64,000 nt of DNA from BOG-931 sp963781725 (GTDB lineage: Bacteria > Pseudomonadota > Alphaproteobacteria > Rhizobiales > Xanthobacteraceae). Below are positions 1-8,322 of the stretch, one piece after another; the first letter of the stretch is position 1, and the number at the start of each line of letters is the position of its first letter. Where the stretch lies: positions 310,001-374,000 of the forward strand of contig CAWAGV010000002.1 in the NCBI GenBank assembly GCA_963781725.1. Reading direction: 5' to 3'. The position numbers and the translations under genes were made by a program. The notes beneath the pieces are model-generated. The model saw only the letters and a list, made by a program, of their open reading frames with translations. It did not search any database and was not told the DNA's origin.

Positions 1-53
1 GTGTATTAGTAACGGGCGCGTTTCTGACTGGGATTGGCTAGCGGTATTAGCAA

Positions 54-956
54 ATGCCGAATCGTCCGATTCTTTCGAACTTCTCCGCACTGCCCGAATT
101 GCGCGAAATCGCTCCGGGGCAGCGCCCGATCTATTGGATTTTGCAGGGCGACTTCGGTCGCGCGATCGTTAGCGTGTTAGGCCGCGGCCTGGTTGCCCAC
201 GCGCACGCCCAATTCAACGTCATCATCAAGCTTGGCGGTGCCGACGCGTGGTTTCGCACGCCCGATGCCACGCTGGAATTGAACGACCATACGGTCATTC
301 TCTTCAATCCGTGGGAGTCCCACGCCAAACTTGAAAACAAGGACGAGAACAACCCATCGATGCATCTTGTCCTGCAGATCGAGCAGGGCTGGCTTGCATC
401 GGTGTTGAACGCCGGCGTCGCTCCGATGCAGAGACTGTTTCAATCATCCTGCGTCCCGATTACCGAAACCGTCAAAGCCTGCGGCCAGCAGGTCTCGGCC
501 GCCATCGTGCAGAGCATGACAGCCATCGATTTGCGTTGCGATGCAATGATGGCGCAGCTTATCGAAGCGCTGGTGCGTGACTTCGGCAGCATCAGCGTCG
601 CGGGAGGACTGCGGATCGATCGGCGTCCGATCGATCATCGCATTCGCCATGCACTGACAAACATCCGGACGCAGGCCGCGGCCAATCCGAGCATGGACAG
701 GATCGCGTCCGATGTCGGGCTTTCACGATCCCATTTCTACCAGCAATTCAAGCGTTGCGTTGGCGTATCGCCGCAACATTATCTGGACTGGCAGCGCATG
801 ACGCTCGCAACGCAGGCGCTCAACAGCAGCAACAAATCCGTGGCGGAAATCGCGCGCGATCTCAACTTCAGCGCACCTGGCCACTTCACACGCTATTTCG
901 TTCAGCACATGGGACTCTCGCCGAGCGAGTTCCGCCGCTTCACGATCAGCACTTGA
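54..956 (+). CDS. AraC-family transcriptional regulator
   Basis: A 300-residue protein with the usual two-part AraC layout. The N-terminal ~180 residues look like the cupin-type ligand-sensing domain (a histidine-rich strand near 'GLVAHAHAQFNV', then 'WESHAKLE'). The C-terminal ~100 residues hold two helix-turn-helix units, the first around 'RIASDVGLSRSHFYQQF' and the second around 'VAEIARDLNFSAPGHFTRYF', followed by the typical 'GLSPSEFRR' ending. It should bind DNA as an effector-dependent activator. The ligand is unknown. The alpha/beta hydrolase gene just downstream lies on the opposite strand, tail to tail, so gene order does not show a target. Confidence 0.93.
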   Translation: MPNRPILSNFSALPELREIAPGQRPIYWILQGDFGRAIVSVLGRGLVAHAHAQFNVIIKLGGADAWFRTPDATLELNDHTVILFNPWESHAKLENKDENNPSMHLVLQIEQGWLASVLNAGVAPMQRLFQSSCVPITETVKACGQQVSAAIVQSMTAIDLRCDAMMAQLIEALVRDFGSISVAGGLRIDRRPIDHRIRHALTNIRTQAAANPSMDRIASDVGLSRSHFYQQFKRCVGVSPQHYLDWQRMTLATQALNSSNKSVAEIARDLNFSAPGHFTRYFVQHMGLSPSEFRRFTIST

Positions 957-970
957 TCACGCTGCGCGCA

Positions 971-2137
971 TCAGCCTGCGCGCAGACGGTCCGCCATCCA
1001 GTCACAGATCAGACTGCCATCCGGCTCCGGCCGATCCAGGCTGACATGCGCCGCGCCGCCTTCCACAGGCGTGCGTATCCAGATTTCCTTGTTCTTCGAG
1101 CCGGCTTCGCGGTAAAGGCGCTCGGCGCCTTCGACCGGAGTTTGCCGATCTTCGGAACCGTGGACGACGAGCAGATCGCATTTGATCTTCTCGGCGACAC
1201 CGTCGAGCTTGAACTTCTCAAGCGTCTTGAGCGCCTCTTCCCACGTCTTGGCGCCGAATATTCCAAGCGCTTGTTCAGCAACTGTGCCGAATGGAGCGTT
1301 GGGTTTCATCACAATCGGCTGTCCTGGAGGGAAATCGAGGCGACGCAGCCACACTGCGTGATAGTCGTAGATTACGCACCAGGCGACACAGGCTTTGAAT
1401 CGCTTCTCGAATGCCGCGGCGCGCGGCGCGTAGTATCCGCCGAGACTTGCCGCGATAATGCCGACCCGTTCCGGATCGACGTCCGGACGCTTCGCCAGCC
1501 AATCAAACACCACGGTGGCGGCCACCTCGGAATCGTAACGGGCCGGCAGGCCGTTGATGCGGAGGGTCGCGCCCTGCCCCGGCTGATCGACAGCAACGCA
1601 ATGCATGCCGCGCGCCGAAAGCGCGGTGGCCACGAAGCACATTTCCTCTTTGGTACCGTCGAAGCCCCCGGAAAGAATGACTGCGGGAGCACGTCCGCTG
1701 ACGTTTTTCGCCGGAACGAAATAGGTCTTAAGGTGACTATTCTCGAAGGGAATGTCGACTATTTCAATTTTTGGCGTGTGCAGACGCGCAAAGTTTGCGA
1801 AGGCGTCCAGATGCTTGTCGAAGACGACCGGCGCGCGCTTGTCGCTCGGCACCAAAAAGCCTTCCGCCCACTGATAATAAACGGCGGAGCGCTGAAAGGC
1901 GCCAATTGCAGTTTCGGTGTGACCGCCCTTCGCCGCCTGCGCGCCGATGCCGTAGACCTGATCGCCAAGCTTGGTCCAGGCATCAACCCATACATCGATA
2001 TCGCCACGGCCGCCTTTCTTGGCGGCTTCTTTCAGATGCTGACACGTCCAGTCGATTTCACCAAAAATGCCGCCTGCCGCAAGCGAGCGAAGCACCGCGA
2101 GCGACCACATGTAGTTGTCAGGAAAGTACAAGAACAT
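971..2137 (-). CDS. alpha/beta hydrolase (DUF1100/C-C hydrolase-like)
   Basis: A 388-residue cytoplasmic alpha/beta hydrolase with an extended N-terminal helical cap (about residues 1-120), as in the FrsA-like and 2,6-dihydropseudooxynicotine hydrolase-like enzymes. The nucleophile elbow reads 'IIAASLGGYYAPRAA', with Ser in the A-A-S-L-G variant of GxSxG. The acid is probably the Asp in 'VVHGSEDRQTPV' and the base the His in 'GGAAHVSLDRPE'. It has no signal peptide. These enzymes cleave C-C or ester bonds in small ketones or esters. The substrate cannot be told from the sequence. It is convergent with the AraC gene. Confidence 0.85.
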   Translation of the reverse strand: MFLYFPDNYMWSLAVLRSLAAGGIFGEIDWTCQHLKEAAKKGGRGDIDVWVDAWTKLGDQVYGIGAQAAKGGHTETAIGAFQRSAVYYQWAEGFLVPSDKRAPVVFDKHLDAFANFARLHTPKIEIVDIPFENSHLKTYFVPAKNVSGRAPAVILSGGFDGTKEEMCFVATALSARGMHCVAVDQPGQGATLRINGLPARYDSEVAATVVFDWLAKRPDVDPERVGIIAASLGGYYAPRAAAFEKRFKACVAWCVIYDYHAVWLRRLDFPPGQPIVMKPNAPFGTVAEQALGIFGAKTWEEALKTLEKFKLDGVAEKIKCDLLVVHGSEDRQTPVEGAERLYREAGSKNKEIWIRTPVEGGAAHVSLDRPEPDGSLICDWMADRLRAG

Positions 2138-2333
2138 GGCGTTGCCATCCCGGAATTATTTTGCGTTGGCGCAGAGATAACATTTTCCGGCCGCCTGAAA
2201 TTCACGTGAAGTCTTCAGTCTTGCCAAATCGTCTGATTTTATGAGTTCGGCTTTCGCGCCATATTGCCGCGAACAATTCCCCTGGTGTTAGTGTCGCTGC
2301 GCATCAACGACGCCAGCTCCGGGAACAACATCG

Positions 2334-3053
2334 ATGAAAACCACAACGGTCGACTATCGCGACGGCAATACAGTGTTCAAAGGATTCCTTGCCGATCCGG
2401 AAGCATCCGGCTCGCGGCCGGGGATTCTTGTCGTGCATGAAGCGCCGGGACTTGACGATCACGTCAAGCGGCGCTCGCAGATGCTGGCGGAACTGGGTTA
2501 TGTGGCATTCGCGGTCGACATGTATGGCGACGGCAAGGTTGCGGTAAATACCGACGAGGCGATGGCGATGCTCGCGCCGGTTCGTGACAACCAGACGATG
2601 TTGCGCAGCCGTATCCGCGCCGCTTTCGACACGCTGGCGACGATGCCGCAGGTGGACAAAGGCCGCATCGCGGCAATGGGATACTGCTTCGGTGGGATGG
2701 TTGCGCTGGAACTGGCGCGCAGCGGCGCCGCCACCGTCGCCACGGTTTCCTTTCACGGGATGCTTGCAGCCAAGACCCCTGAAGATGCACGCAACATCAC
2801 GGGCAAGGTGCTGGCATGCACCGGTGCCGACGATCCTATTGTGCCGCCGGAGCAAGTGCTGGCGTTTCAGAAGGAAATGACCACGGGCGGCGTCGACTGG
2901 CAGGTCGTCAGCTATGGCGGCGCCAAGCACGCCTTCACCAATACCAATGCCGCCAAAGCCGGACGGCCAGCGCTTGCCTACAACAAAGCCGCCGACGAAC
3001 GCTCGTGGATCGCGATGAAGGATTTCTTCGCCGAAGTCTTCAAGGCGAACTGA
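2334..3053 (+). CDS. dienelactone hydrolase family protein
   Basis: A 239-residue member of the dienelactone hydrolase family. The nucleophile is a cysteine in 'AAMGYCFGGMVALELA' (GxCxGG), as expected for this family. The acid Asp is in 'CTGADDPIVPPEQ' and the catalytic His in 'GGAKHAFTNTNA'. The length matches the family (about 230-250 residues). True dienelactone hydrolases act in chloroaromatic ring cleavage, but most relatives are general carboxylesterases, so a specific role is not claimed. The ATG follows 'ccgggaacaacatcg', a weak ribosome site. The neighbouring phoD remnant is convergent. Confidence 0.9.
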   Translation: MKTTTVDYRDGNTVFKGFLADPEASGSRPGILVVHEAPGLDDHVKRRSQMLAELGYVAFAVDMYGDGKVAVNTDEAMAMLAPVRDNQTMLRSRIRAAFDTLATMPQVDKGRIAAMGYCFGGMVALELARSGAATVATVSFHGMLAAKTPEDARNITGKVLACTGADDPIVPPEQVLAFQKEMTTGGVDWQVVSYGGAKHAFTNTNAAKAGRPALAYNKAADERSWIAMKDFFAEVFKAN

Positions 3054-3061
3054 CGGCGCAA

Positions 3062-4679
3062 CTACGCTTCGACCACGCCGGGTTTGCCGTTCTCGACGGC
3101 GAAGCTCTTGAGCGTCGAAATCGTGGCGTTCGGATCGTGCGCGTCGGAGACCGCCCGCATGTTGACCTGCATCCGGTTGCGGTCGAGATCGACGCTGACA
3201 TAGCCGCGCTTGCGGCTTTCGAAGAAATGCACGTGCGGATTCTCGCTCAGCGTCTGGGCGATCACATCGTAAGGCGCCGCATAAGATGAGATCGAGGTGC
3301 CGACAAACTCCGTCGCCACGACCGGCGACGACGGATCGTCGAAATTGACCCGCAGGTCGTTGGCGAAGAACGAGTGGATGTCGCCGCCGACCACGACCGG
3401 GTTGGACACCCGGGTATCGGCAATGCGCTGCAGCAGCCGGGCGCGATTGGCCGGATAGCCGTCCCAATCGTCGGTCCAGAAACCTTCGATAGTTTTCTGC
3501 TTCTGCCGGTACTGCGCCATCAGCACGTCCTGGCCGATCAGGTTCCATTGCGCCTTGCTGTTGGCGAGACCGGCGTAGAGCCACGCCTCCTGTGCGAAGC
3601 CCATCATGCTGCGGCCGGCGGAGAGCCGTTCCGGGCAGCTTTCATTGTTCTCGACATGACCGCCGCCCTTGTTCGGCGGCCCGTAGCACGCTTCGCGGGA
3701 GCGGTACTGCCGGCCGTCGATCATCGAGATTTCGATGAGGTCGCCGAAGCTGAAGCGGTCATAGACCCGCATCACCGGACCTTCCGGATGCGACAGGATC
3801 GGACGCACCGGCATGTGCTCGTAGAACGCCTGATAGGCGGCCGCACGCTGCAACAAAAAGCGCGCCGGCTCGACGAACCATTGCGACCACTGGTCGGCAT
3901 AGTCGTTCTCGACCTCATGGTCGTCCCAGGTGACCAGCGACGTCACCTGCGCGTGCAGCCGCTGCAGGTCCTGATCGAGCCGGTACTGCGCATAGCGGTT
4001 GCGATAGGTCGGTAGGGTCGACGCCACCACGCCGTCGCTGTGCCGGCGCACGGTCGGCATGCCGCTCCTCGATCGTGTCGTAGATGTAGTCGCCAAGGAA
4101 CAGCACGACGTCGGGATGTTCCGCGGTGAGATGACGATAGGCCGAGAAATAGCCGTGCTCGTAATTGGAGCACGACACAAAACCGAAACGCAGCTTGTCG
4201 GGAGACGTCCCCGGCGCCGGCAGCGTGATGGCGCGGCCGACCGGACTGACCGCATCGCCGCTCTTGAAGCGGTACCAATACGGCCGCCCGGATGGCAGGC
4301 CGCCGACATCGAGATGCACCGAATGGGCAAATTTCGCTTCGGCTGTCGCCTCGGCGCTGCGCACCACATTGGCCATGGCGTCGTCGGTCGCGATCTCGTA
4401 GCCGATCGTGACATCGCTGCCGCTCATGCCGCCCGGCGTCTCGGGGTTAGGCGACATCGGCTCGGGCGCAAGCCGCGTCCACAACACGAAACCGTCGGGG
4501 TGCGGTGCGCCGGATGCAACGCCGAGGCTGAAGGGATTGCCCTTGCTCCAGCTCTGGGCCGAGTTCTGGGCCGAAGCTTGACGCAACACAGCCGGCGCTG
4601 CGATCAGCGCCAGACCGGCGCCCGTGCCGGTCAATAACCGGCGCCGGGACAAGCGGATTGGTAAAAAGCCATTAGGCAT
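3062..4679 (-). pseudogene. phoD: phoD alkaline phosphatase, frameshifted
   Basis: Two adjoining reading frames together make one PhoD-family alkaline phosphatase/phosphodiesterase. The N-terminal part has a twin-arginine signal ('RLSRRRLLTGTGAGLALIA') and runs to 'LFLGDYIYDTIEER'. The rest continues in another frame from 'TVRRHSDGVVASTLPTYRN' through 'VTWDDHEVENDYA', 'ISMIDGRQYRS' and 'PVVVGGDIHSFFAND', the conserved metal-site blocks. Dropping one base at about 4058 restores 'ERHPTVRRHS' and a full-length enzyme of about 538 residues. PhoD enzymes are exported by Tat and release phosphate from phosphate esters. No other damage is seen, so this is either a very recent mutation or a sequence error. 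Confidence 0.87.
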
Positions 4680-4749
4680 GCGATTTCAATGGCGCAATAA
4701 TCATTCAGTTTTGTGACATTCTGCACCAGTGCACACCGCCGCGGAAGCA

Positions 4750-5640
4750 ATGAATAACAGCCAGATCGAGCCGCGCAAAAATCAGGCGCGGGAATGGTTC
4801 GAGACGCTGCGCGACCGCCTGGTTGCCGCTTTCGAAGCGCTCGAAGACGCCCTGCCCGCCGCCGCGCCGCTTGCCGATCGCCCGGCTGGCCGCTTTGTGC
4901 GCACCCCGTGGAGCCGCACCGATCATTCCGGTGCGCCGGGCGGTGGCGGCGTCATGTCGCTCATGAAAGGCCGTGTCTTCGAGAAAGTCGGCGTTCATGT
5001 CTCGACGGTGTTCGGCGAATTCGCCCCGGAATTTCGCAAGGATATTCCGGGCGCGGCCGACGATCCGCGTTTCTTCGCCACCGGCGTTTCGCTGATCGCG
5101 CATCTGCACAATCCTCATGTGCCTGCCGTGCACATGAACACGCGCTTTGTCGCGACCACGAAGCCGTGGTTCGGCGGCGGCGCCGATCTCACGCCGGTGC
5201 TCGATCGCCGGCGCAGCCAGGACGATCCGGACACTGTCGCGTTTCATGCCGCGATGAAACGGGCCTGCGACGCGCATGCCGGCATCGCGCCCTATGAAAA
5301 ATTCAAGACATGGTGCGACGACTATTTCTATCTGAAGCACCGCGGCGAGATGCGCGGCATCGGCGGCATCTTCTACGACTATCTCGACAACGACTGGGAC
5401 GCGGCGTTTGCCTTCACCAGGGACGTCGGTCTCGCCTTCCTCGGGGTCTATCCGGATCTGGTGCGAAAAAATTTCGCTAAATCATGGACGGACGCCGAGC
5501 GCGAGGAACAGCTGGTGCGCCGCGGCCGTTACGTCGAGTTCAACCTGCTTTATGACCGCGGCACGATCTTCGGGCTGCGCACCGGCGGCAATGTCGATTC
5601 CATCCTGTCGTCGCTGCCACCCGTGGTGAAGTGGCCATAG
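4750..5640 (+). CDS. hemF: oxygen-dependent coproporphyrinogen III oxidase
   Basis: HemF converts coproporphyrinogen III to protoporphyrinogen IX with O2 in heme synthesis. It carries the family blocks 'GGGVMSLMKGRVFEKVGVH', 'HNPHVPAVHMNTRF', 'WFGGGADLTP', 'KTWCDDYFYLKHRGE' and 'RRGRYVEFNLLYDRGT', and ends with the expected 'GNVDSILSSLPP'. The ATG at 4750 (MNNSQIEPRK), preceded by a GGAAG-like site, is preferred to the in-frame GTG at 4729. This gives 296 residues, the usual size. It is a cytoplasmic, dimeric, single-copy housekeeping gene and implies aerobic growth. It is flanked by unrelated genes on the other strand. Confidence 0.97.
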   Translation: MNNSQIEPRKNQAREWFETLRDRLVAAFEALEDALPAAAPLADRPAGRFVRTPWSRTDHSGAPGGGGVMSLMKGRVFEKVGVHVSTVFGEFAPEFRKDIPGAADDPRFFATGVSLIAHLHNPHVPAVHMNTRFVATTKPWFGGGADLTPVLDRRRSQDDPDTVAFHAAMKRACDAHAGIAPYEKFKTWCDDYFYLKHRGEMRGIGGIFYDYLDNDWDAAFAFTRDVGLAFLGVYPDLVRKNFAKSWTDAEREEQLVRRGRYVEFNLLYDRGTIFGLRTGGNVDSILSSLPPVVKWP

Positions 5641-5655
5641 CCGCCGTTTTGGCCG

Positions 5656-6438
5656 CTATGTTGCCAGCGCGCCGTAAATCATCATCGCGCCGCCGACGAT
5701 CACCACCGCGTCGAGCATCGCGGTGTGGACGTGGACCGGAAGCTTTTCGACAATCAGCCTGGCAAGGAATGTCGACGGAAAGCCGATGGCGCCGATCAGG
5801 AGCCCGATCGTCAGCACGACGGGCGTGACCGCGCCCGCGACCACGAATACGCCGAGCTTCACACCGCCGATGATGATGGAGACGACGGAGTCGGTGGCGA
5901 TGACGGCCGCGCCCTCAAGGCCCGATGCCAAGAGGATCGAAAGCAGCACCACGCCGGCGCCGTTCGACGCTCCCATCAGCATGCCCCAGCCGGCCGCCCC
6001 TACGGCAAAGCCCTTTTCGCCGAGATGAAAGCCGCGGCGCTTGAGGAAGCGGCGCAGCGGCACCATCGAGATCAGCGTGGAGCCGATAACCAGCGCGGCG
6101 CCCCGCCCGGTCAGCAGCGTGTAAAGCCAGGCGCCCAGTACGCAGGTCGGTGCGGCGGCGATCAGCGCGATGATCGCACGGCGCCAGTCCAGCAAGCGCC
6201 GAAACGTGACAATGCGCGCCGAATTGGTGAACATCGCCGAAATTGCGATGATCGGCACCACCGGCGCCGCGCCCACCATCGGTACCAGCACCAGCGGCAT
6301 CAGCGCGCCGGTGCCGTAGCCGGCGACGCCGCCGGCAATAGCGGAAAATGCTGCCAGGGCGACGATCAGCACCAGTTCGACGGGCGATAGGTTCGGTGGG
6401 AACAGCACGGTTGACTTGATGTTGGCCAGTAAAGACAA
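5656..6438 (-). CDS. TSUP (TauE/SafE) family permease
   Basis: A 260-residue inner-membrane protein made almost wholly of hydrophobic segments, about eight, in two repeats. Glycine-rich starts typical of the TauE/SafE family are seen ('FSAIAGGVAGYGTGALMPL' near the N-terminus, 'MLMGASNGAGVVLLSILLA' in the second half). Family members export sulfite, sulfoacetate or other small anions. The substrate here is unknown. It is convergent with hemF, and its start lies 112 bp from the divergent SDR gene, so the two share a control region. Confidence 0.88.
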   Translation of the reverse strand: MSLLANIKSTVLFPPNLSPVELVLIVALAAFSAIAGGVAGYGTGALMPLVLVPMVGAAPVVPIIAISAMFTNSARIVTFRRLLDWRRAIIALIAAAPTCVLGAWLYTLLTGRGAALVIGSTLISMVPLRRFLKRRGFHLGEKGFAVGAAGWGMLMGASNGAGVVLLSILLASGLEGAAVIATDSVVSIIIGGVKLGVFVVAGAVTPVVLTIGLLIGAIGFPSTFLARLIVEKLPVHVHTAMLDAVVIVGGAMMIYGALAT

Positions 6439-6550
6439 CAGAGGACATACAGGCAGCGCACGCCGATGTCGCGTAAAAGGTCCATCATTGCGGACAAATC
6501 CGCCTGTTGGGTACGATCGCGCAAGAGTTGAAGGCGGAGGAGTTTACGGC

Positions 6551-7330
6551 ATGGATTTGGGGATTGCGGGCCGCAAGGCCATCGTTTGCGCGTCGAGCAA
6601 GGGTCTCGGCCGCGGCTGCGCGCACCGGCTGGCCGAAGCGGGCTGCGAGGTCGTCATCAACGGCCGCAACAAGGAGCAGCTCGAAGCCACCGCCGCAGAG
6701 CTGCGCCAGGCGACCGGCGCCAAGATCATCGCCGTCGCCGCCGACGTCGCCTCGCCGGAAGGCCAGAAGGCGCTGTTCGCCGCCTGCCCCGAGCCCGACA
6801 TCCTGGTCAACAACAATGCCGGCCCGCCGTTTCGCGATTTCCGCGACCTCGACCGCGAGAAGATGATCGACGGCGTCGTCGCCAACATGATCGTCGCGGT
6901 GGAGCTGATCCAGAAGGTGATCGATCCGATGGTCGCCAAGAAATTCGGCCGCATCGTCAACATCACCTCGGGTTCGGTGAAGATGCCGCTGTTCGGGCTC
7001 GACCTGTCGTCCGGCGCGCGCGCCGGACTGACCGCGTTCCTTGCCGGCGTGGCACGCTCGGTCGCCGCCTCCAACGTCACCATCAATTTCATGCTGCCCG
7101 GCATCTTCGACACCGACCGCTTCCGCTCCAACGTGGTGTCGACCTCGAAGAAGCGCGGCGTCAGTTACGACGAAGCGCTGGCGCAAAACGTCGAGTCGGT
7201 TCCGGCCAAGCGCCTCGGCACCGCGGACGAATTTGGCGCCACCTGCGCCTTCCTGTGTTCGGCGCAGGCCGGTTACATTACCGGACAGAATTTCCTGATC
7301 GACGGCGGACGTTTCCCCGGCGCGTTTTAG
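6551..7330 (+). CDS. SDR family oxidoreductase lacking the usual Tyr
   Basis: A 259-residue short-chain dehydrogenase/reductase-like protein. The cofactor motif is 'VCASSKGLGRGCAHRLAEAG' (TGxxxGxG variant) and the 'NNNAGPP' block corresponds to NNAG. At the active-site helix, where YxxxK is expected, the sequence reads 'LDLSSGARAGLTAFLAGVA', with no Tyr or Lys in place. The 'INFMLPGIFDTDR' block matches a known FabG-like subgroup with this same change. Start chosen at the ATG after a good GGAGG (about 6536-6540). The next gene, a FAH-family enzyme, is in the same direction but separated by a palindromic repeat. Confidence 0.9.
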   Translation: MDLGIAGRKAIVCASSKGLGRGCAHRLAEAGCEVVINGRNKEQLEATAAELRQATGAKIIAVAADVASPEGQKALFAACPEPDILVNNNAGPPFRDFRDLDREKMIDGVVANMIVAVELIQKVIDPMVAKKFGRIVNITSGSVKMPLFGLDLSSGARAGLTAFLAGVARSVAASNVTINFMLPGIFDTDRFRSNVVSTSKKRGVSYDEALAQNVESVPAKRLGTADEFGATCAFLCSAQAGYITGQNFLIDGGRFPGAF

Positions 7331-7378
7331 TGCATGATCCCGAAAAGTGGACGCCGGTTTTCGGAAAAGATCATGCAC
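7331..7378. repeat. palindromic intergenic repeat
   Basis: An imperfect palindrome fills the gap after the SDR stop. The outer arms TGCATGATC (7331-7339) and GATCATGCA (7369-7377) pair exactly. The inner arms CCGAAAA (7340-7346) and TTTTCGG (7358-7364) also pair, with a 4-nt AAAA bulge. From memory, elements of this form are scattered in many copies through Bradyrhizobium-type genomes. It may act as a terminator or mRNA-stabilising hairpin between the SDR and FAH genes. Confidence 0.8.
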
Positions 7379-7418
7379 AACTCTTAAGTCACCCCAAGAG
7401 AATCCCAAGGAGAATCCC

Positions 7419-8267
7419 ATGAAACTCGTTCGTTACGGTGCAGCCGGCCGCGAGAAGCCGGGCATGATCGACGCCGCCGGCAAGCTTCGCGACCTGTCGA
7501 AAGTCGTGGACGACATCGCCGGCGATGTGCTCTCGCCGGCCGGCCTCGCCAAGCTGAAAAAGCTGAAGCCGGAAAAGCTGCCGCTGGTGAAGGGCAAGCC
7601 GCGGCTCGGCGCCTGCGTCAGCGGCGTCGGCAATTTCATCGCCATCGGGCTCAACTACTCCGACCACGCCGCCGAAGCCGGCATGCCGATCCCGAAAGAG
7701 CCGATCATCTTCAACAAGGCGAAATCCTGCATCTGCGGCCCGAACGACAACACCATCATTCCGCGGGATTCCTCGAAGCTCGATTGGGAAATCGAGCTCG
7801 GCATCGTCATCGGCCAGCGCGCCCGCTACCTCAGCAAGGACCGCGCCTTGAGCGTCGTCGCCGGCTACTGCCTCGCCAACGACGTGTCGGAGCGCGTGTT
7901 CCAGATCGAGCGCGCCGGACAATGGACCAAGGGCAAGGGCTGCGAGACGTTCGGCCCGCTCGGCCCGTGGCTCGTCACCAAGGACGAGATCAAGGATCCG
8001 CAGAACCTGAACATGTGGCTCGACGTCAATGGCGAGAAACGCCAGCGCGGCAACACCTCGACCATGATCTTCGACTGCGCGCACATCGTCTGGTGCTGCT
8101 CGCAGTATTTCATCCTTGAGCCCGGCGACGTCATCATCACCGGCACGCCGCCCGGCGTCGGCCTCGGCATGAAGCCGGAGCCGAAATTCCTCAAGGCCGG
8201 CGACGTGGTCACGCTCGGCATCGACGGTCTCGGCGAGCAGCGGCAGAAGGTGGTGAAAGGCCGCTAG
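7419..8267 (+). CDS. fumarylacetoacetate hydrolase family protein
   Basis: A 282-residue FAH-superfamily enzyme. It has the N-terminal 'MKLVRYGAAGREKPG' module seen in ureidoglycolate lyase-like members, then the catalytic domain from about residue 75 ('FIAIGLNYSDHAAEAG'). The metal-binding acidic residues are in 'LDWEIELGIVIG', and the conserved end is 'VIITGTPPGVGLGMKPEP'. Family members hydrolyse C-C bonds of beta-diketone-like acids or decarboxylate oxo-acids, so a catabolic role is likely; the substrate is open. The ATG follows an AAGGAGA ribosome site at about 7407. A second, different FAH gene sits at 29654. Confidence 0.92.
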   Translation: MKLVRYGAAGREKPGMIDAAGKLRDLSKVVDDIAGDVLSPAGLAKLKKLKPEKLPLVKGKPRLGACVSGVGNFIAIGLNYSDHAAEAGMPIPKEPIIFNKAKSCICGPNDNTIIPRDSSKLDWEIELGIVIGQRARYLSKDRALSVVAGYCLANDVSERVFQIERAGQWTKGKGCETFGPLGPWLVTKDEIKDPQNLNMWLDVNGEKRQRGNTSTMIFDCAHIVWCCSQYFILEPGDVIITGTPPGVGLGMKPEPKFLKAGDVVTLGIDGLGEQRQKVVKGR

Positions 8268-8322
8268 CGCCTTTCGTCCGCAACCGCCGCCCGATGACGC
8301 CTGAAGCTGGAGCTTGAGTCCC

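Noticed and set aside
755..2209. A 484-codon plus-strand frame overlapping the AraC and hydrolase genes
   Set aside because: It overlaps the AraC helix-turn-helix region and runs antisense to the hydrolase, without recognisable motifs.
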